Source of the DNA: Mucilaginibacter frigoritolerans
GTDB taxonomy: Bacteria > Bacteroidota > Bacteroidia > Sphingobacteriales > Sphingobacteriaceae
Assembly (NCBI RefSeq): GCF_007830615.1
Contig: NZ_VLLI01000004.1
Location: forward strand, 124,001-188,000
Direction of reading: 5' to 3'
Length of the DNA stretch: 64,000 nt
In this document: positions 24,638 through 33,445 of the stretch, one piece after another
Layout: each line of letters starts with the position of its first letter
Numbering within the stretch: the first letter of the stretch is position 1
Program-made: the position numbers and the translations under genes
The notes under the pieces: model-generated
Databases searched by the model: none
Seen by the model: the letters and a program-made list of their open reading frames with translations, nothing else
Told to the model about the DNA's origin: nothing

Positions 24638-26230
24638 TTACTGAAGCATGTACTTTAAATCGGGTAGCTGGTATATTTGAGGCAGACGGTAACCGTTAAG
24701 CAATAATGTTGGCGTAGCGGTAACCTCTGCCATTTGGCACCACTCATGTTGTTTGTCCAGCTTATAAAAATCAGCTTCATTTAATTGTACCGGATAAATT
24801 TTTGCCCACTCATTATAGTTTTTTTGTTTTTGTTCATACCAGTCATGCAATGCTTGTTTTACATTGGCTTTGTCAGCATTTGCATTTAATGCCATCAGGT
24901 GGCGGCTTACCGGTGTTTTTATATCATCATCAATATTTTGTGCCGTAAATACTATCCGCGCCTGTATGTCACCGTTCTGATTCAGCAGGTCATCAAGCAG
25001 TTTGTGCGTTGCGGAACATGGCGGACAATAAGGATTAGTAACCATGGTAATGATATTGTTTGCTTCCACATTGCCTAAAACAATACTCCATTCTTCATCA
25101 GGTTGTGCATATTTAGGCTGGGAGGTAAGCAGCTGATTAAACAGATCGTTATTATATTTAAATGTTCTTAACTGTTTTTTTAAGGGAGGTAACTGTTGTA
25201 TTTCTAAAAACAAGGGTTTTACAAATGCCCATAAAATTATGGGCAATAAAAAACTGATAATAACAGCACTCCATACTCCGGCGTCCGGTATAATAAGCGG
25301 TGATTTAAATGCAACAGAAAGAAGCGGAACGAACTCCAGCCATAACAATGCCTGTACGGTACAGCATAATACGCACCATTTTTTAGCAACCCTTGCCTGG
25401 TAGTAAATTGAGTAAAAGGTATAAGGTAAACTAACCAGGTTTAACAAAGCCAGTACCTGCCATATTGCAGTTGAGCCGTTGCTGAACAATAGCAGTAACC
25501 AGGTGCCTGAAAAATAAAAAAAGCCTACCTCGCTCCAGGTAAGCCAATCAAATACTTTTGCCGCTTTTGATGATAATATGGCGTTACAATTGGTTTTCCC
25601 CTTGTTTTGACACAGTTTTTGGATCAAAGGGTTATTCCCATCAATAGACTGTATCAGCAATAAAACAGAAGTAACCAGCCCGGCGGTTTTAAATAAAGCC
25701 AGCGCTAATGATTGCCAGGTAATGGTTGTAAAGTAAGTTGAATGAAATACCAGTGCCGATGCCAGTACAAGCAACAAGCCAATGGCCAATAAAAGAGTCT
25801 TAAATTCTGATAAAAATGTAGCGAAGGTGGTGGTTTTGGTAAAAGCATTTGATGGTTCTGCCGTTAACACTATGCCGCCAAATATTTTTTTGAATGCTTC
25901 TGTTTCCAGTTTATGTTTCTCCCATTTTTCGCTCGAAACCAAAAGAAAGTCTTTGTTGATTTCGGTGACTACCCAAAATTCACCGCCGTTTGATTTAGCA
26001 TAGGCTATGAAAGGACAGGGTACACTGTCAATTTCTTCTGCTTCAACGCGGAAAGCTGCATTTTCAATATTTAAAGCATTCAAAACGTCGCTTATGGCAA
26101 GCATACTTGGATAATCAGGATGTCTGAACATCTCTGAAGAAATTAACTCAGGTTCGATGTTGATTTTTAAGTATTTAAGTAGTTTAAATACAGCTGCTTC
26201 GGCGTTAGGGTGTTTGGTAAATGACAGCAT
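24638..26230 (-). CDS. Membrane fusion protein: C39-like domain + VKOR + DsbA-type thioredoxin domain
   Basis: 530 residues. Residues 1-125 resemble a C39 peptidase (HPDYPSMLAISDVLNALN, FIAYAKSNGGEFWVVTEI) but no catalytic Cys sits at the usual place, so it is probably a leader-binding or degenerate domain. Residues 145-340 are a four/five-helix vitamin K epoxide reductase unit with paired cysteines in LCQNKGKTNCN and the active CVLCC. The C-terminal ~170 residues are thioredoxin-like with CPPC (NPYCPPCSATH) and the cis-Pro loop TATPTLLLNG. Known VKOR-Trx fusions oxidise secreted proteins. Lying upstream of an eight-cysteine precursor, it is the likely disulfide-forming enzyme for that peptide. 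Confidence 0.88.
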   Translation of the reverse strand: MLSFTKHPNAEAAVFKLLKYLKINIEPELISSEMFRHPDYPSMLAISDVLNALNIENAAFRVEAEEIDSVPCPFIAYAKSNGGEFWVVTEINKDFLLVSSEKWEKHKLETEAFKKIFGGIVLTAEPSNAFTKTTTFATFLSEFKTLLLAIGLLLVLASALVFHSTYFTTITWQSLALALFKTAGLVTSVLLLIQSIDGNNPLIQKLCQNKGKTNCNAILSSKAAKVFDWLTWSEVGFFYFSGTWLLLLFSNGSTAIWQVLALLNLVSLPYTFYSIYYQARVAKKWCVLCCTVQALLWLEFVPLLSVAFKSPLIIPDAGVWSAVIISFLLPIILWAFVKPLFLEIQQLPPLKKQLRTFKYNNDLFNQLLTSQPKYAQPDEEWSIVLGNVEANNIITMVTNPYCPPCSATHKLLDDLLNQNGDIQARIVFTAQNIDDDIKTPVSRHLMALNANADKANVKQALHDWYEQKQKNYNEWAKIYPVQLNEADFYKLDKQHEWCQMAEVTATPTLLLNGYRLPQIYQLPDLKYMLQ

Positions 26231-26448
26231 TAAGGTTTAGTTTTAATCTGTAAATAAATAAACTATTTATTAAAGCGCAAAGAAAACTTAACACATTATT
26301 CTGTGTGCTTTAATTTATAAATAATTATTATGTAGAATAATAGGGTATTCTAATTGGTGGTTTAAACTTATGTATTTTTAATTAATATTAGAAAATTATT
26401 TTTATATAATTAATCAGAACTGTTAGTTATTCTTGTAACGGTTAATTT

Positions 26449-27245
26449 TTATGCCAGTAAATTAGGGTGGGAATCATTTATAGTTTTTTCAAAAACATCC
26501 CACCATAAAATTAACGATTGCTCCCATTTAATATCGCTCTTTCGTTTCAGTATTTTTAAATCAATTTCCCAGGGTTTGTATTTACCCCAATAATGTATTA
26601 CAGCAATATTGGTACGCAATGATCGTCTTTTGTATTCAAAATAATAATCGGGTAACCTGCAATATTCATCAATATATCCCGAGGGTACATTAAACCGGTG
26701 ATCAAGATGAAGTTGTTTATTGGTTGGCCAATTGCTGTAATAAACATTTAAAAACCCCTGGTCGCCGCCGTCTTTTGAGGGTAGTTCACTGATCGATTTT
26801 ATTAATTTATTGAATCTGTCTTCATTTGGCTCAACTACTAAAAAGCCGGCATTAAAATCAATCCATGATTCATGCCCTGGATACAAGCCACCAGCCACAA
26901 CAGCCGATAGGTCATCATGGTTAAAAAGCTCTTCAATATTATTGCAAACCAGCATATCGGCATCAATATAAACCACTTTGTCATATTCATACAGTTCAAA
27001 TATGTGTAGTTTGGTAAACATCAGTTTAAAATTTCTTTCATCGTTTTCCAGCTTATGAGGGTTTTCAATAGCTTGTACGGTTTTATATTTTAGTCCTTTT
27101 GCCTTGAGAAAATCAATGCTTTTTTGAGTGATGTTTTCAGTAATAAGCACCAGTAAACCATAATTTTTGTTATGCCTTGATTAAGGGCCAATACTCCGGG
27201 TAAAAAGCTATCAGTCCCTAAATAGGTAACAAAAGTGCAGTTCAT
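26449..27245 (-). pseudogene. Glycosyltransferase family 8 (glycogenin-like), frameshifted near its N-terminus
   Basis: The ORF with the catalytic part (233 residues from a GTG at 27150) lacks the family start. That start lies just upstream in another frame: ATG at 27245 gives MNCTFVTYLGTDSFLPGVLA then LNQGITK. Adding one A to the A5 run at 27164-27168 joins the two frames as GITKNYGLLVLITE, making 265 residues, the normal length. Family motifs: KLHIFELYEYDKVVYIDADM (with the DAD metal site), FNAGFLVVEP, GGDQGFLN and AVIHYWGKYKPW. GT8 enzymes transfer sugars from UDP donors. It is 6 bases from the upstream GT4 gene. Either a true pseudogene or a sequencing indel. Confidence 0.75.
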
Positions 27246-27251
27246 GGTGGT

Positions 27252-28334
27252 TTATTGGTTTTTGTTTATTTCTTCAAGCAGTGGTTCAAAGCAGGTATTA
27301 ACATTAAAGTTTTCCGCTATAAACGTCATCGCGTTATGGCTGAGATAAGTTCTCAGCTCATTGCTTTCAATAAGTGATGCTATTGCATTAATAAAACCAA
27401 TAGCATCATTAGCTACTAAAAATGCATGATCTTGTCCCGCCTCAATACCCCTGGCGCCATGTGGGGTAGTCACTAACGGGCGGCCATACGCCAGGGCCTC
27501 TACATTTTTAATTTTGAGACCTGCCCCAAAACGTACAGGATTTATCACGATATCTGCTTCTTCGTAAATTTTATTAATGTCGGGTTCAAAGCCTTTAATG
27601 CTGATGTTTTTTTGATTGTTTATGACTACGCCTTCGGCTACTGTACCATATATAGATAACTGCATTGCACTTTTTTCACTAATAGCGGGCCAGCAGTTAT
27701 TGATGAAAAAGTTGATCCCATCCTTATTGGGTAAATAAGCACTTGCAATAAATACAATGTTTTTAACCTCCTTGCTGATGGAATGGTGATGAATTTGATG
27801 CGGATGTGGGCATAAAAGTGCTTTACCAGGTCCTATCATGGTATTTATTTGCTCATAATCGGGAGCGCAAAGCACCATTATTTTATCATAAACATTAAAT
27901 ATTTCGTTTTCTGTTTCACGGGGTAGCTCATAAAGGGCGCCTGCATAATTAAACCTTTTAAACTGAGCTGTACGCTCGCTGATAATATCGTGCGCATCCA
28001 GAATCAGTTTAACATCTTCCCTCAAAAAGTTTAAAAAGTAACTGCTGTGTATGTATTCAATAATCAGGGTATCAAAATGGCGGTTTTTCAAAAAAGCTTT
28101 TAGCTTTCGGCCGTAACTGTTGGAGTCGAGATATCGCTTTTTTTCGAGGATATGGAATTCGGCACTGTATTCGGCACTTAATATTTGCTCTATATTTTCG
28201 GGAGCAGGGCCGGTATTAACCACAGTTAACTGTACGTGGCTGGCCAGGTAAGCAATTAGCGCCGAAATGCGCATGCGGTGACCCGAGCATTTTTCCCAGA
28301 AACTAACATCCGTTACTAAAAGTACTTTTTTCAT
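27252..28334 (-). CDS. Glycosyltransferase family 4 (group 1)
   Basis: 360 residues, GT-B fold. The N-terminal half binds the acceptor (MKKVLLVTDVSFWEKCSGHR). The C-terminal donor half shows NIVFIASAYLPNKDG, SIKGFEPDINKIYEEADIVI, NPVRFGAGLKIKNVEALAYG (the conserved glutamate) and RPLVTTPHGARGI. It transfers a nucleotide-activated sugar in the cytoplasm. It precedes the GT8 gene by 6 bases in the same direction, so the two work in one pathway. It is divergent from the GT61 gene at 28515. Confidence 0.88.
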   Translation of the reverse strand: MKKVLLVTDVSFWEKCSGHRMRISALIAYLASHVQLTVVNTGPAPENIEQILSAEYSAEFHILEKKRYLDSNSYGRKLKAFLKNRHFDTLIIEYIHSSYFLNFLREDVKLILDAHDIISERTAQFKRFNYAGALYELPRETENEIFNVYDKIMVLCAPDYEQINTMIGPGKALLCPHPHQIHHHSISKEVKNIVFIASAYLPNKDGINFFINNCWPAISEKSAMQLSIYGTVAEGVVINNQKNISIKGFEPDINKIYEEADIVINPVRFGAGLKIKNVEALAYGRPLVTTPHGARGIEAGQDHAFLVANDAIGFINAIASLIESNELRTYLSHNAMTFIAENFNVNTCFEPLLEEINKNQ

Positions 28335-28514
28335 GTAAGGATTATTGCGATAGGGTTTATAAAACGAAACTATTAATTAAATTTAACATATCAAACTGCC
28401 TTGTAGATATTGTTATTGAAAAAAAATATTGCCGGATAGTTAATTGTTCTCATTTTTTATGCGATATTTTGCATCAGATTTTTTCTCCACCTAAATTGCC
28501 GATAACCTGAACCG

Positions 28515-29558
28515 ATGAATAAAAAGATCAACGTTCCTCTTCCGTTAAATATAGGAGCCGATGAATTGCAGCTTTACCAACCCTACCAGCAATATGAGCT
28601 GGCACCGCAAAAAATCAGGAAGCTTAAGAACGTATTTGTGGGCTTTTCTGGTTTTTGTCTGAACAGCAAGGGGCTGATAAAAGAATGCCATCATAATTAT
28701 CCGCAGCAGCATGATTATTATCTTAACGAGGCCGGCAAATATTATTTAGACGCGGAAGAACACCCCGAAAACCTGATAACACTTGATAACGACCAAACTT
28801 ATCTGGCTATTCACCACCCATGGTTTAATTATTACCATTGGATTTGCGAATCCATTTTCAGGCTATGGATGGTAAGGCATCAATTGGATAAACTTGTTTT
28901 AGTGTTGCCTGAATATTATAAAGATGCCGATTTTATAATGGGATCTATAGAGCCTTTTAAGGTGAAGAACCTGATGTTTATTGCCAATGGGAAAAGTCTG
29001 TTGGTTAAGAATCTTTGTCTGCCGCAAATAAAGCCACTTTGCGACTCGTATAACAAAAAGCATTTAAAACAGGTAAGCAACTTTTACCGCAATTATGTAT
29101 TAAAAGAAAAAAGACTTACCGTACAAAAAATAGAAAAATTATATGTTAGCCGGGAGCTGGCGGGAAGACGGGCAGTAGTAAATGAAGCAGAAATTTTAGC
29201 TGTTTTGAAAAAGTATGATTTTACTATTTTTCATCCGGAGCATTATACGTTTTTAAAACAAGTGGCTATTTTTAGTGATGTGAAATATTTGATAGGCACA
29301 CACGGATCCGGCTTAACCAACCTGTTATTTATGCGTAAAGGTAGCGCGCTCCTCGAACTCCATAAAAATCAAACCAATGAATTGAATCATCCCAGTCCTT
29401 TGTTTTGGTACATGGCCGAAGCACTGGAGATAAATTATTACCACCAATCGTGTAAAACACATGGACGTGAAGATTATTTTGAAGGAGAGTATATTATTGA
29501 CGCCGCCTTATTTGAAAAGAATTTGGTACTGATGCTTAATGGGTGCAACACTCATTAG
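28515..29558 (+). CDS. Glycosyltransferase family 61 protein
   Basis: 347 residues with the GT61 (DUF563) signature: YLAIHHPWFNYYHWICESIF with LWM, YVSRELAGRRAVVNEAEIL, then FSDVKYLIGTHGSGLTNLLF and MRKGSALLELH. GT61 includes plant xylosyl- and arabinosyltransferases and many bacterial exopolysaccharide enzymes. There is no transmembrane segment. It is divergent from the GT4/GT8 pair. Acceptor unknown. Confidence 0.88.
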   Translation: MNKKINVPLPLNIGADELQLYQPYQQYELAPQKIRKLKNVFVGFSGFCLNSKGLIKECHHNYPQQHDYYLNEAGKYYLDAEEHPENLITLDNDQTYLAIHHPWFNYYHWICESIFRLWMVRHQLDKLVLVLPEYYKDADFIMGSIEPFKVKNLMFIANGKSLLVKNLCLPQIKPLCDSYNKKHLKQVSNFYRNYVLKEKRLTVQKIEKLYVSRELAGRRAVVNEAEILAVLKKYDFTIFHPEHYTFLKQVAIFSDVKYLIGTHGSGLTNLLFMRKGSALLELHKNQTNELNHPSPLFWYMAEALEINYYHQSCKTHGREDYFEGEYIIDAALFEKNLVLMLNGCNTH

Positions 29559-29797
29559 CGAATGGGTTTAAAGGTATTGATCAAATCATTTAAATCATCT
29601 GCACTAACCAGCTCCGGGTTTTCAAATTGCTGCATGATAATGTTTTTTGGAAAGTAAAGTATACCACCTGTGGTTTTAACTTTCACCTCATCATCCTTAA
29701 TACTATGATCCTTATAACTCCCTATCGATTGATCAATATTTGCTAAAAGCATCAACAACTCAACAATGGCATAAACGGGCAAATTGCTTTTAAACAT
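29555..29797 (-). CDS. Small hypothetical protein
   Basis: 80 residues, mostly helical at both ends with a short beta hairpin in the middle (KVKTTGGILYFPKNIIMQQF). The N-terminal ~25 residues (YAIVELLMLLANIDQSIG) form an amphipathic helix. No signal peptide or known motif. Its stop overlaps the end of the convergent GT61 gene by four bases. The coding look (clean ATG, conserved-looking hydrophobic pattern) supports a real gene; function unknown. Confidence 0.55.
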   Translation of the reverse strand: MFKSNLPVYAIVELLMLLANIDQSIGSYKDHSIKDDEVKVKTTGGILYFPKNIIMQQFENPELVSADDLNDLINTFKPIR

Positions 29798-29935
29798 ATC
29801 GGCGAAAATACGTTAACAAATTATAAAATATAAATTATAGTTAAGTTAAGAAATTTGAAGTTAATTGCAATTTGTTAATATTTAATTGATATTAAAGGTG
29901 GTGTTTTTGTAGATGTATAACTAATTTTTGCTTGT

Positions 29936-30592
29936 TTATAAATTTACATAGCCGAGTTCATCCAGCTCAAAAATAGTTTTTATTGGGTGCGTTTTGGCAT
30001 CTTTTAACAGGTATACGGTGTCGCTTACTTCCAGCAGATGGTTGTACATATGATCTGTAATCAACATGCCTTTGTTGGCTTTTTCTTCCAGCATAAACTG
30101 CTTTACGTTATCAATCTGGATAGGATTGAGGTGTGTAAAGGGCTCATCGAGCATGGCAAACAGCGAGGGCGTTTTTACGATAATATAAATTTCGAGTGTG
30201 CGCCATTGCCCCCCGGAAAGGTTACTTACCCTTTCATGCCGGCGGTCCTTAAAATCCGGAAAGCGATAAATAAAATCATCCATGCTGAGCTGGAAATCAT
30301 TTAGAACAGTATAAATAGTAAATGATTTAGGGATGAAATTAAATTGCGGAAGATATAATAGCAAATGAGGCTTTTTACCCGCTTTATGGATCACGCTACC
30401 ATCAAACCTTACCGAGTTGCTGCCAGCGTTGAGTGTTCCCAGCATGATATTCATCAAACAGCTTTTGCCCTGACCATTGCGACCTAACAGACCGGTTATT
30501 TTTCCGGTTTCGCATTTTAAATAAACGTCTGATAATATCCGGCGCAAGCCAAAATCAAGCTGAATGCCGTCTGCTTCAAGGGTGTGTATCAT
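29936..30592 (-). CDS. ABC transporter ATP-binding protein
   Basis: 218 residues, a single ATPase domain. Walker A is GLLGRNGQGKSCLMN, the signature is VSNLSGGQWRTLEIY, Walker B is SLFAMLDEPFTHLNP, and the switch histidine sits in LITDHMYNH. It overlaps the upstream membrane-protein gene by four bases, forming a minimal two-gene transporter. The substrate is unknown; small exporters of this layout often move peptides or lipids or act in resistance. Confidence 0.88.
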   Translation of the reverse strand: MIHTLEADGIQLDFGLRRILSDVYLKCETGKITGLLGRNGQGKSCLMNIMLGTLNAGSNSVRFDGSVIHKAGKKPHLLLYLPQFNFIPKSFTIYTVLNDFQLSMDDFIYRFPDFKDRRHERVSNLSGGQWRTLEIYIIVKTPSLFAMLDEPFTHLNPIQIDNVKQFMLEEKANKGMLITDHMYNHLLEVSDTVYLLKDAKTHPIKTIFELDELGYVNL

Positions 30593-30969
30593 TTTTTGGT
30601 GTACAGGTATAAATGCAGCAATAAAACAAACCCCAGTATAAGGTTTAAGATGTATCCCGGTATACCCGCACTCATTTGAATGATGATAAGTAGCAGCCAG
30701 ATTAAAAAATCAATTACTGAAGTAGCAATCAGCAACTGTATTTTGGAAACACCCAGACTCTGATAATAATACAACTCATTCTTTTTGTAAAACAATGCAC
30801 CGTAAAACACAAGGGCTATGGTGATTACCTTATACCAAAACAATACGCCAATAATTTTATAAGCGTCATTACCCAAATGTGCTAAAAGAAAAACGCAGCT
30901 TAGCGATACCAGGAAATCAGCCAAAAACAGATCAAAATAAAACCGGGCAATAAGTTTAAGTGCACGCAT
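30589..30969 (-). CDS. Small membrane protein, partner of the ABC ATPase
   Basis: 126 residues with four predicted transmembrane helices (about 8-30, 36-60, 80-100 and 103-122). The stretch KNELYYYQSLGVSKIQLLIA between helices 2 and 3 resembles the cytoplasmic coupling region of very short ABC permeases. The overlap with the ATPase gene indicates coupled translation and a common complex. It is about half the usual permease length, so it would act as a dimer or oligomer. No family name recognised. Confidence 0.7.
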   Translation of the reverse strand: MRALKLIARFYFDLFLADFLVSLSCVFLLAHLGNDAYKIIGVLFWYKVITIALVFYGALFYKKNELYYYQSLGVSKIQLLIATSVIDFLIWLLLIIIQMSAGIPGYILNLILGFVLLLHLYLYTKK

Positions 30970-31033
30970 TTAGGATTATAACGCAGGAAAACAATATAAC
31001 GTATTTTTTAGTTTGAAAAAAAGATGCTGTAAA

Positions 31034-32218
31034 TCAGTTATTAACCGGTGAGGGGCTTTGTTCCTGATCGGTTTTGAGTTTAGATACCAGGAAAACAATA
31101 AGGCCACCCAATAGCGCAATGATACCGAAGGACCAGCGCAGATTGGCATTTTGAGCAATATAGCCAACAAACGGAGGTACCAGCACAAAACCCAGGTAGC
31201 CCACCGTAGATATAGATGCCAGTGCCGATGAACTGCTCATGTTTTTTGATTTACCCGCCAAGCTAAATATCATAGGTACTATGCACGATACACCGAAGCC
31301 CACCAGTATGAAGCCTAGCGCAGCTATAACGGTATAGGGAAGAAAAACAGCTGTCATTAAACCGCAAAAAATAAATATGCCGCTAAATTTTAGCACCGTT
31401 TTTATGCCGACACGGGTTACCAGTTTGTCGCCTGCAAAGCGGCCGGTAGTCATAGCTACTAAATAAATTACAAAGGCTGCGGTGGCTATTGTTTTATCGG
31501 GATTTACTTCTTTTTGAAAATAGAGTGCGCTCCAATCATACATGGTATTTTCGCAGGCCATACTGGCAAAACAGATAAATGAAAATTTGATGAGGTATTT
31601 ATCAGGCAATGAAAATACAGGTTTGCGTTCCTGCTTAATGGGTACCTGGTAAACGGTATCCTTAATAAAATATAAGGTAAACACTGTAAGCGCTATGCTC
31701 ACAAAGGCAAAATGATAAGCCGGAGTAATGTTTAAATATACCATCAGCAAGCCAACAGCGGCCCCTGTGAATCCGGCCAGGCTCCATATGCCATGAAAAC
31801 TGGCCATAATTGATTTATGGTATAAGGCCTGTACGGCAACCCCTTGTGTGTTTATTGAAAGCGTAAGGAGGTTGCGTGCCGAGCCAAAGCAAAAAAGCAT
31901 AATAATAAGCTGTAGCATGCTGTTTGAAAAGCCAATGAGCAGGAGCACTAAGCTTAAAAAAAGTGAACCAATCAGCATAATAACGCGGCTGCTGTAGGTG
32001 CTAAGCAATCTGCCGGTTAAAGGCATGGTAAGCATTAGTCCAATGGGCAAGGCAAATAATACCGTACCCAGTTGTGCATCATTTAAATGAAGCTCCTGTT
32101 TAATGGTTGGGATGCGCGATGCCCAGGTAGAATATCCAAATCCTGAAATGAAAAAGAAAATTGCAGCGCCTATTCTTAGTTGCCGGGGGGTTCTGGTATG
32201 AATTTCCTGTTCGCTCAC
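31034..32218 (-). CDS. Major facilitator superfamily transporter (YbjJ/fucose-permease-like)
   Basis: 394 residues, GTG start, twelve transmembrane segments. It begins RIGAAIFFFISGFGYSTWAS and RIPTIKQELHLNDAQLGTVL, as in YbjJ-like permeases. The conserved loop 2-3 motif appears in altered form as LTGRLLSTYSSR. A second-half motif is FAGDKLVTRVGIKTVL. Likely a proton-coupled transporter for a small metabolite in the inner membrane. No operon partner gives a substrate. Confidence 0.85.
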   Translation of the reverse strand: MSEQEIHTRTPRQLRIGAAIFFFISGFGYSTWASRIPTIKQELHLNDAQLGTVLFALPIGLMLTMPLTGRLLSTYSSRVIMLIGSLFLSLVLLLIGFSNSMLQLIIMLFCFGSARNLLTLSINTQGVAVQALYHKSIMASFHGIWSLAGFTGAAVGLLMVYLNITPAYHFAFVSIALTVFTLYFIKDTVYQVPIKQERKPVFSLPDKYLIKFSFICFASMACENTMYDWSALYFQKEVNPDKTIATAAFVIYLVAMTTGRFAGDKLVTRVGIKTVLKFSGIFIFCGLMTAVFLPYTVIAALGFILVGFGVSCIVPMIFSLAGKSKNMSSSSALASISTVGYLGFVLVPPFVGYIAQNANLRWSFGIIALLGGLIVFLVSKLKTDQEQSPSPVNN

Positions 32219-32292
32219 TGAAGTAATTAACTGGACTAAAATACAAGTTTGGCTTTATGAAAGTGAAAAAGTGCCACAAATGCCTATAAATA

Positions 32293-32322
32293 AAAATACC
32301 CGGATCAAAATCCAGGCATTTT
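32293..32322 (-). terminator. Rho-independent terminator of the YncE-like gene
   Basis: Minus strand: AAAATGCCTGGAT, TTTG, ATCCGGGTATTTT, then more T. It lies 30 bases after the stop at 32352. Confidence 0.75.
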
Positions 32323-32351
32323 CATTATAGAGCCATTAATGTTTTTAAAGC

Positions 32352-33386
32352 TTATTTACCCACCACTACAATATGAAAAGTTCCGGGTACTTGTTGTGGC
32401 CTTGGGTGTGCATTATCTGCAGTTGGGGCAACCGGTTTTAGCTGGGCTGTAGGTAAGTACAATTTATGAGTGTAGGTATCCACGGCAATGGTTCGTGCGC
32501 CGGGTTCAGTGGGTATATTTTCAACAAATTCAAATTTACTGGCACTTAGTTCGCGGATTACCGTTATGGTACCTTCACCATTTGAACTGTAGGCCAGTTT
32601 AAGCCCCGGATCAAAACCAACACCATCGCAACGACCAATAGGGAATTTTGCTACCTGTGTGCCGGTAGTGGCGTCAAGTACAATCATGGTTTGGTTACCA
32701 CCGCAGCCAATAAACAGGCGGTTGGTTGCGCGATCCATTGCCAGGCCTGATGGTTCTTCACCACCGTCAAGTTTCCAGCGGTTAATTATTTTATAGGTTG
32801 ATGCATCAATTTCCAGCTCTTCGTTGGTGTCTTCAATGTTTACAAATATTTTGCCTTTACCGTCAGATACACCGGTTTCAGGCTTGCCACCCAAAGGTAT
32901 AGTTGCCACAACTGCGTCGGTAGCTACATCAATCACCGTAGCATCTTTACTGCGGCCGTTAAAGGCATATACTTTTTTGGAGAAATCATCATAAAAAATA
33001 GCATCGGGATTGGTACCTGCATCTACCGTTTTTAAAACCTGGTTGGTTTTCAAATCAAAAATGGTGATGTTGTTTGCACGGCCATTACTGGTGTAGCCTT
33101 TGTTAAAATCAGAAGCTATGGCAATGCCATGTACACCTTTGGTATCAGGAATGTAACTTACAGAATCGCCGGTTGCTGCGTTCAGAATATTTACCTGGTT
33201 GCCGTGCGAAGTATAGATCCGGCTGTTAGCTCCATCGGCTGTGATATAATCCCATCCTCCGGTGCTTTTTATAGGGTAATCTGTTAATACGTGGAACCCT
33301 GTTTTCTCTTGTGCAAAAAGATGCAATGGTGTATTGAGCGGCAGGCTGAAAAGCAGCAGACAAAGTGGTTTAAGAATAGATTTCAT
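32352..33386 (-). CDS. YncE-family beta-propeller protein, copy 1
   Basis: 344 residues from the ATG at 33386, which begins the signal peptide MKSILKPLCLLLFSLPLN; the longer ORF starts at a less likely codon. The mature protein is built of repeating blades of the YVTN/40-residue type: NSRIYTSHGNQVNILNAATG, HGIAIASDFNKGYTSNGRAN, SKKVYAFNGRSKDATVIDVA, TNRLFIGCGGNQTMIVLDAT, THKLYLP. Seven-bladed secreted propellers of this group bind ligands or surfaces; the natural ligand is unknown. A paralogue lies at 48848 behind an efflux operon. Confidence 0.85.
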   Translation of the reverse strand: MKSILKPLCLLLFSLPLNTPLHLFAQEKTGFHVLTDYPIKSTGGWDYITADGANSRIYTSHGNQVNILNAATGDSVSYIPDTKGVHGIAIASDFNKGYTSNGRANNITIFDLKTNQVLKTVDAGTNPDAIFYDDFSKKVYAFNGRSKDATVIDVATDAVVATIPLGGKPETGVSDGKGKIFVNIEDTNEELEIDASTYKIINRWKLDGGEEPSGLAMDRATNRLFIGCGGNQTMIVLDATTGTQVAKFPIGRCDGVGFDPGLKLAYSSNGEGTITVIRELSASKFEFVENIPTEPGARTIAVDTYTHKLYLPTAQLKPVAPTADNAHPRPQQVPGTFHIVVVGK

Positions 33387-33445
33387 TTGGCTAATTTTTG
33401 ATATAGTTAGCAAATGATTCTGTATAAATCCTGTATGAACTTGGA

